A stretch of DNA of 7,380 nucleotides from positions 1-7,380 of the forward strand of contig URVW01000086.1 of assembly GCA_900551435.1 (NCBI GenBank), given 5' to 3'. The translations under genes were made by a program, and so were the position numbers. Source of the DNA: an uncultured Faecalibacterium sp. Its GTDB lineage: Bacteria > Bacillota > Clostridia > Oscillospirales > Ruminococcaceae. Shown here piece after piece: positions 4,583 to 7,380 of this stretch; position 1 is the first letter of the stretch; the number at the start of each line of letters is the position of its first letter. A model generated the notes under the pieces. It was not told where the DNA came from. It did not search any database and was given only the letters and a program-made list of their open reading frames with translations.

Positions 4583-5446
4583 ATGGCAGACGTTTACAAG
4601 CAGTCCTTCAAGCAGAATTACACCAACAACATCGAACTGTCCATCTTCAACTGCGGTCTGGAACGGTGCGCTCCCGGCCAAACGTGGGGTCCGGGCATCC
4701 GGGACCACTACCTCATCCATCTGGTCGTCTCGGGCAAGGGGACCTTTGAGGTCGGCGGCCAGACCTTCGCCGTGGCCCCCGGCGACCTGTTCTTCGCCCG
4801 CCCCAACCAGCTCATCCGCTACACCGCCGATGAGCAGCAGCCGTGGGAGTACAGCTGGGTGGGCTTCAACGGCGCGTGCGCCCACAAGCTGGCGGCCCAG
4901 CTGCCCTTTACCGACGCGGCCCCGGTCCACCACACCAGCGACCCCGAAGGGATGCGCACGGCCCTGACCAACATCTACTCGTCCCGCGGGCTGCAGCCGC
5001 AGGACGAAGCCGCCATGGTGGGCTATCTGTACCTGTTCATCTCGGCCCTGATGAAGGAGACGAGCGAGACCAAACCCCACAGCACCTCGTCGTCCAGCCA
5101 GTATGTGCTGAACGCCATCAAGTACATCCAGTTCAATTACTCCCACGATATCTCCATCGACGACGTGGCCAAGAGCGTGGGCGTTTCCCGCAGCCACCTG
5201 TACCGGGTGTTCATGCTGAACGTGGGCAAAAGCCCCATCGATTACCTCACCGAGTACCGCATCAACGAAGCGTGCAAGCTTCTGCGGGCGGGCAACCTGT
5301 CCATTGCCGAGGTGGCCATCTCGGTGGGCTTCTTTGACCAGTTCTATTTCTCGCGGGTGTTCAAGCGGGCCAAGGGCGTGCCCCCCAGCAAGTATCTGTC
5401 CGCTCAGGCCGAACCCGCCCCCGAAGCGCAGGAAGCTTCGGAATAA
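4583..5446 (+). CDS. AraC-family transcriptional regulator with cupin sensor domain
   Basis: A 287-residue one-component regulator. Residues about 35-100 form an AraC-type cupin ligand domain (DHYLIHLVVSGKGTF, VAPGDLFFARPNQL, PWEYSWVGF), the arrangement seen in sugar-responsive members such as the MsmR/RafR group. The C-terminal DNA-binding domain (about 174-277) has two helix-turn-helices: ISIDDVAKSVGVSRSHLYRVF (from 190) and LSIAEVAISVGFFDQFYFSR (from 239), followed by the family signature FKRAKGVPPSKY. The ATG at 4583 has GGGAGGAG 7 nt upstream. Divergence from galK makes a galactose or galactoside ligand likely, with galK as a target; this is inference from position. The stop is 24 nt before the next gene with no terminator between, so the regulator and rlmD probably share a transcript. 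The C-terminal tail is short and rich in Glu and Ala. Confidence 0.92.
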   Translation: MADVYKQSFKQNYTNNIELSIFNCGLERCAPGQTWGPGIRDHYLIHLVVSGKGTFEVGGQTFAVAPGDLFFARPNQLIRYTADEQQPWEYSWVGFNGACAHKLAAQLPFTDAAPVHHTSDPEGMRTALTNIYSSRGLQPQDEAAMVGYLYLFISALMKETSETKPHSTSSSSQYVLNAIKYIQFNYSHDISIDDVAKSVGVSRSHLYRVFMLNVGKSPIDYLTEYRINEACKLLRAGNLSIAEVAISVGFFDQFYFSRVFKRAKGVPPSKYLSAQAEPAPEAQEASE

Positions 5447-5470
5447 CCCCACCACAAAAGGAGAATTTCC

Positions 5471-7117
5471 ATGCCCTTACAGAAAAATCAGGTGCTGACG
5501 CTGACCATCGAGCGGCTCTCGAACGATGGCAGCGGCGTGGCGCACTCGCCGGACGGCGAAGCCGTGTTCATTCCGGGCACAGCCCCCGGCGACGAAGCCG
5601 ACATCCGCATCGTCAAGGACTGCGGCCGCTACGCCTTCGGCATCCTCGACCAGCTGCGCGTTCCCTCGCCGGACCGCGTCCCCGTGGACTGCGCCGCGGC
5701 GGGTCCCTGCGGCGGATGCAGTCTGCGGCATCTGGACTACGCCGCCGAGCTGCGCGCCAAGCAGGAGAACGTCACCGACGCCTTCCGCCGCATCGGCGGA
5801 CTGGACGTGCCGGTGCTGGACGCCCTGCCCTCCCCCGAGGTGGACCGCTACCGCAACAAGGTGCAGTTCCCGGTGGGCCGCGACAAGAACGGCGCGCCCT
5901 GCATCGGATTCTACGCCGGACGCACCCACCGCATCGTCCCCTGCCCGGACTGCAAGCTGCAGCCCGACACCCTGAACGCCATCGGCAACGCGCTGTGCAG
6001 CTTTTTTGCCGCGAACGGCATCCAGCCCTACGATGAAGCGTCCGGCAAGGGCCTCGTGCGGCACATCTTCCTGCGCCGGGGCGTTCACAGCGGGCAGATC
6101 ATGGTCTGTCTCGTCTGCACCCGCGCCAAGCTCCCCCACAGCGACGCGCTGGTGGAGCAGCTGACCGCGCAGTTCCCGGACATCGCGACCATTCTGGTCA
6201 ACGTCAACGCCAAGAACACCAACGTCATCCTCGGCAGCGAGACGCACACGCTCTACGGCCCCGGCTTCATCAAGGACACCCTGTGCGGGGTCCCGGTGCG
6301 TCTCGGCCCGCTGTCGTTCTATCAGGTCAACACCCTCGCCGCCGAGCGGCTCTACGGCATCGCCGCCGACTACGCCCAGCTCCAGCCCACCGACCTTCTG
6401 CTGGACCTTTACTGCGGCATGGGGACCATCGGCCTGTCGATGGCCGACCGCTGCCGCGAGCTGATCGGCGTCGAGATCGTCCCCGAAGCCATCGACAGCG
6501 CCAAGGCCAACGCGGCCCGCATGGGCGGCGCCATCGCCGCCAAGAGCCGCTTCTTCTGCGCCGATGCCGGCAAGGCCGCATCGCAGCTCGCCGCCGAGGG
6601 CCTCCATCCCGACGTCATCATCCTCGACCCGCCCCGCAAGGGCTGCGACGAAGCCACCCTTTCCGCCGTCGCCGCCATGTCCCCCCGCCGGGTCGTCTAC
6701 GTCAGCTGCAACCCCTCCACCGCCGCCCGCGATGCGAAGTGGCTCGAAGAGCATGGGTATCACGCCGAGAAGGTCCAGCCGGTGGATCTGTTCCCGAGGA
6801 CGAAGCATGTGGAAGCGGTTCTCCTTTTGACCAAACTCCATGTCGAGCGGCACATCGAAGTGGACGTTAACATGGAGGAGCTGGATGTGACTGCTGCGGA
6901 AAGCAAGGCGACTTACGATCAGATTCGGGATTATGTGTGGGAGCACTATCAACTCAAGGTTTCTAATCTCTATATCGCACAGGTGAAGCAGAAACACGGC
7001 ATTATTGAGCGAGAGAATTACCATAAAGCGAAAAACGAGAATGCAAAGCAGCCCCAGTGTCCGAAGGAAAAAGAGGATGCGATTGTGGAGGCGCTGCGGC
7101 ATTTTCAGATGATTTGA
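5471..7117 (+). CDS. rlmD: 23S rRNA (uracil-5-)-methyltransferase, RlmD/RumA type, with C-terminal extension
   Basis: SAM-dependent enzyme making 5-methyluridine in 23S rRNA (U1939 in E. coli; the Bacillus homologue RlmCD also modifies U747, so the exact target is open). An N-terminal TRAM domain (about 1-60) precedes iron-sulfur cysteines C74, C80 and C83 in the C-X5-C-X2-C spacing of RumA, with C161 as the fourth. The SAM motif is DLYCGMG (312-318), followed by DPPRKG (386-391), catalytic C413 in VSCNPST and general base E448 in HVEAV. The family normally ends soon after that point, at about 430-460 residues. This protein continues to 548: from about 455 it carries an extra domain (ELDVTAAESKATY, LYIAQVKQKHGI, KQPQCPKEKE) that I have seen attached to RumA-like proteins of gut Firmicutes but cannot assign a function. 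GC content and codon choice change near the junction. AAAAGGAG lies 7 nt before the ATG. Confidence 0.94.
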   Translation: MPLQKNQVLTLTIERLSNDGSGVAHSPDGEAVFIPGTAPGDEADIRIVKDCGRYAFGILDQLRVPSPDRVPVDCAAAGPCGGCSLRHLDYAAELRAKQENVTDAFRRIGGLDVPVLDALPSPEVDRYRNKVQFPVGRDKNGAPCIGFYAGRTHRIVPCPDCKLQPDTLNAIGNALCSFFAANGIQPYDEASGKGLVRHIFLRRGVHSGQIMVCLVCTRAKLPHSDALVEQLTAQFPDIATILVNVNAKNTNVILGSETHTLYGPGFIKDTLCGVPVRLGPLSFYQVNTLAAERLYGIAADYAQLQPTDLLLDLYCGMGTIGLSMADRCRELIGVEIVPEAIDSAKANAARMGGAIAAKSRFFCADAGKAASQLAAEGLHPDVIILDPPRKGCDEATLSAVAAMSPRRVVYVSCNPSTAARDAKWLEEHGYHAEKVQPVDLFPRTKHVEAVLLLTKLHVERHIEVDVNMEELDVTAAESKATYDQIRDYVWEHYQLKVSNLYIAQVKQKHGIIERENYHKAKNENAKQPQCPKEKEDAIVEALRHFQMI

Positions 7118-7126
7118 TTTACAGTT

Positions 7127-7160
7127 TGCCCGTCTGGTTTTCAGGCGGGCATTTTCTTTT
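7127..7160 (+). terminator. Intrinsic terminator after rlmD
   Basis: TGCCCGTCTG (7127-7136) pairs with CAGGCGGGCA (7142-7151) through ten base pairs, one of them G-U, around a GTTTT loop, followed by TTTTCTTTT (7152-7160). It begins 10 nt after the rlmD stop. It is the clearest intrinsic terminator in the window and closes the araC-rlmD unit, so the following gene needs its own promoter. Confidence 0.92.
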
Positions 7161-7189
7161 GCCGGAATATGGTGTTTCTACTTTTATCG

Positions 7190-7198
7190 TGGTACAAT
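7190..7198 (+). promoter_or_regulatory. Extended -10 promoter for the hsdM-like gene
   Basis: TGG followed by TACAAT (7193-7198) matches an extended -10. No good -35 hexamer lies 16-18 bp upstream, which extended -10 promoters can tolerate. The predicted start near 7205 gives a leader of about 100 nt, long compared with the other genes here. Confidence 0.6.
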
Positions 7199-7217
7199 AG
7201 ATGCAAGAATCATTTTT

Positions 7218-7278
7218 CAGGAAAAGCATCCTGTCATCCAATTTATAGGACATTCATTGTTGTAAAATCAGGATGTCC
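7218..7278 (+). promoter_or_regulatory. Leader with alternative base pairing before the hsdM-like gene
   Basis: Four segments can pair in two ways. CAGGA (7218-7222) with TCCTG (7229-7233) and GGACAT (7248-7253) with ATGTCC (7273-7278) can form together. Alternatively CATCCTG (7227-7233) pairs with CAGGATG (7269-7275), which destroys both hairpins. The ribosome site AAGGAG (7295-7300) lies 17 nt beyond. There is no T-tract, so any control would be on translation or stability rather than termination. Confidence 0.35.
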
Positions 7279-7306
7279 ACCTATCACAAAAAACAAGGAG
7301 CAACGT

Positions 7307-7380
7307 ATGCCAAACGATAAGATCACCGCCGTAGGTGCCAACATTGCCGAAAAAGCCGCCATGATCTGGAACGTAGCCGA
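7307..7380 (+). CDS. hsdM: Type I restriction-modification methyltransferase subunit, N-terminal fragment (cut by window end)
   Basis: Only 24 complete codons are present before the window ends. The ATG at 7307 has AAGGAG 6 nt upstream. The peptide runs ITAVGANIAEKAAMIWNVA, which matches the start of clostridial HsdM proteins (commonly a NIxEKAxMIWNVAD segment at this position). HsdM is the N6-adenine methyltransferase subunit that works with HsdS (specificity) and HsdR (nuclease). The catalytic motif and any hsdS/hsdR genes lie outside the window. The call rests on recognition of a short N-terminus and should be weighed accordingly. Confidence 0.7.
   Translation, partial: MPNDKITAVGANIAEKAAMIWNVA

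Noticed and set aside
5477..7102. Minus-strand 541-codon open frame across rlmD
   Set aside because: Antisense mirror of a gene with all iron-sulfur, SAM and catalytic residues in place; Val/Gly/Ala/His-rich with no recognisable domain.

Overview
The window looks like the chromosome of a gut Clostridia bacterium, most likely Faecalibacterium or a close Oscillospirales relative. This is an inference from GC-rich, G/C-ending codons in most genes, Gram-positive style AAAGGAG ribosome binding sites, extended -10 promoters, the protein subfamilies present, and hairpin-forming CTCTCAG repeats of the kind I associate with that group. No ribosomal RNA or other taxonomic marker is present.

Layout. 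21-1493 (+) encodes a GH77 4-alpha-glucanotransferase (MalQ), followed by a structured terminator. 1494-1829 is an AT-rich gap ending in a strong extended -10 promoter and a 5' UTR hairpin. 1830-2657 (+) encodes two small proteins with matching double-glycine leader sequences and membrane-spanning cores, i.e. an orphan pair of bacteriocin-like or signalling precursors with no modification or export gene in view. 2658-3090 has no convincing gene. It is occupied by a 381-bp element bounded by inverted repeats of about 64 bp, with a third related repeat and a nested 15-bp stem followed by a T-tract that may be a small structured RNA. 3091-4383 (-) encodes a divergent galactokinase. It is divergently arranged with an AraC-family regulator (4583-5446, +), and the 199-bp space between them holds both promoters and a symmetrical operator candidate. 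5471-7117 (+) encodes an RlmD/RumA-type 23S rRNA m5U methyltransferase, 24 nt behind the regulator, with an unusual C-terminal extension of about 93 residues whose base composition departs from the rest of the gene. After a clear terminator, a new promoter and structured leader precede the first codons of what appears to be a type I restriction-modification HsdM subunit (7307 to the window end).

How it fits together. MalQ and the GalK/AraC pair are carbohydrate genes (maltodextrin and galactose use). AraC probably senses a galactoside and controls galK, and possibly itself, from the shared intergenic operator; rlmD probably rides on the araC transcript. The peptide pair and the repeat element form an accessory island between the two sugar loci. 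The rlmD 3' end and the low-GC segment after it look like the border of a second accessory segment carrying restriction-modification genes.

The strongest candidates for something under-described are the double-glycine peptide pair, the inverted-repeat element with its structured core, and the rlmD tail at a composition boundary.
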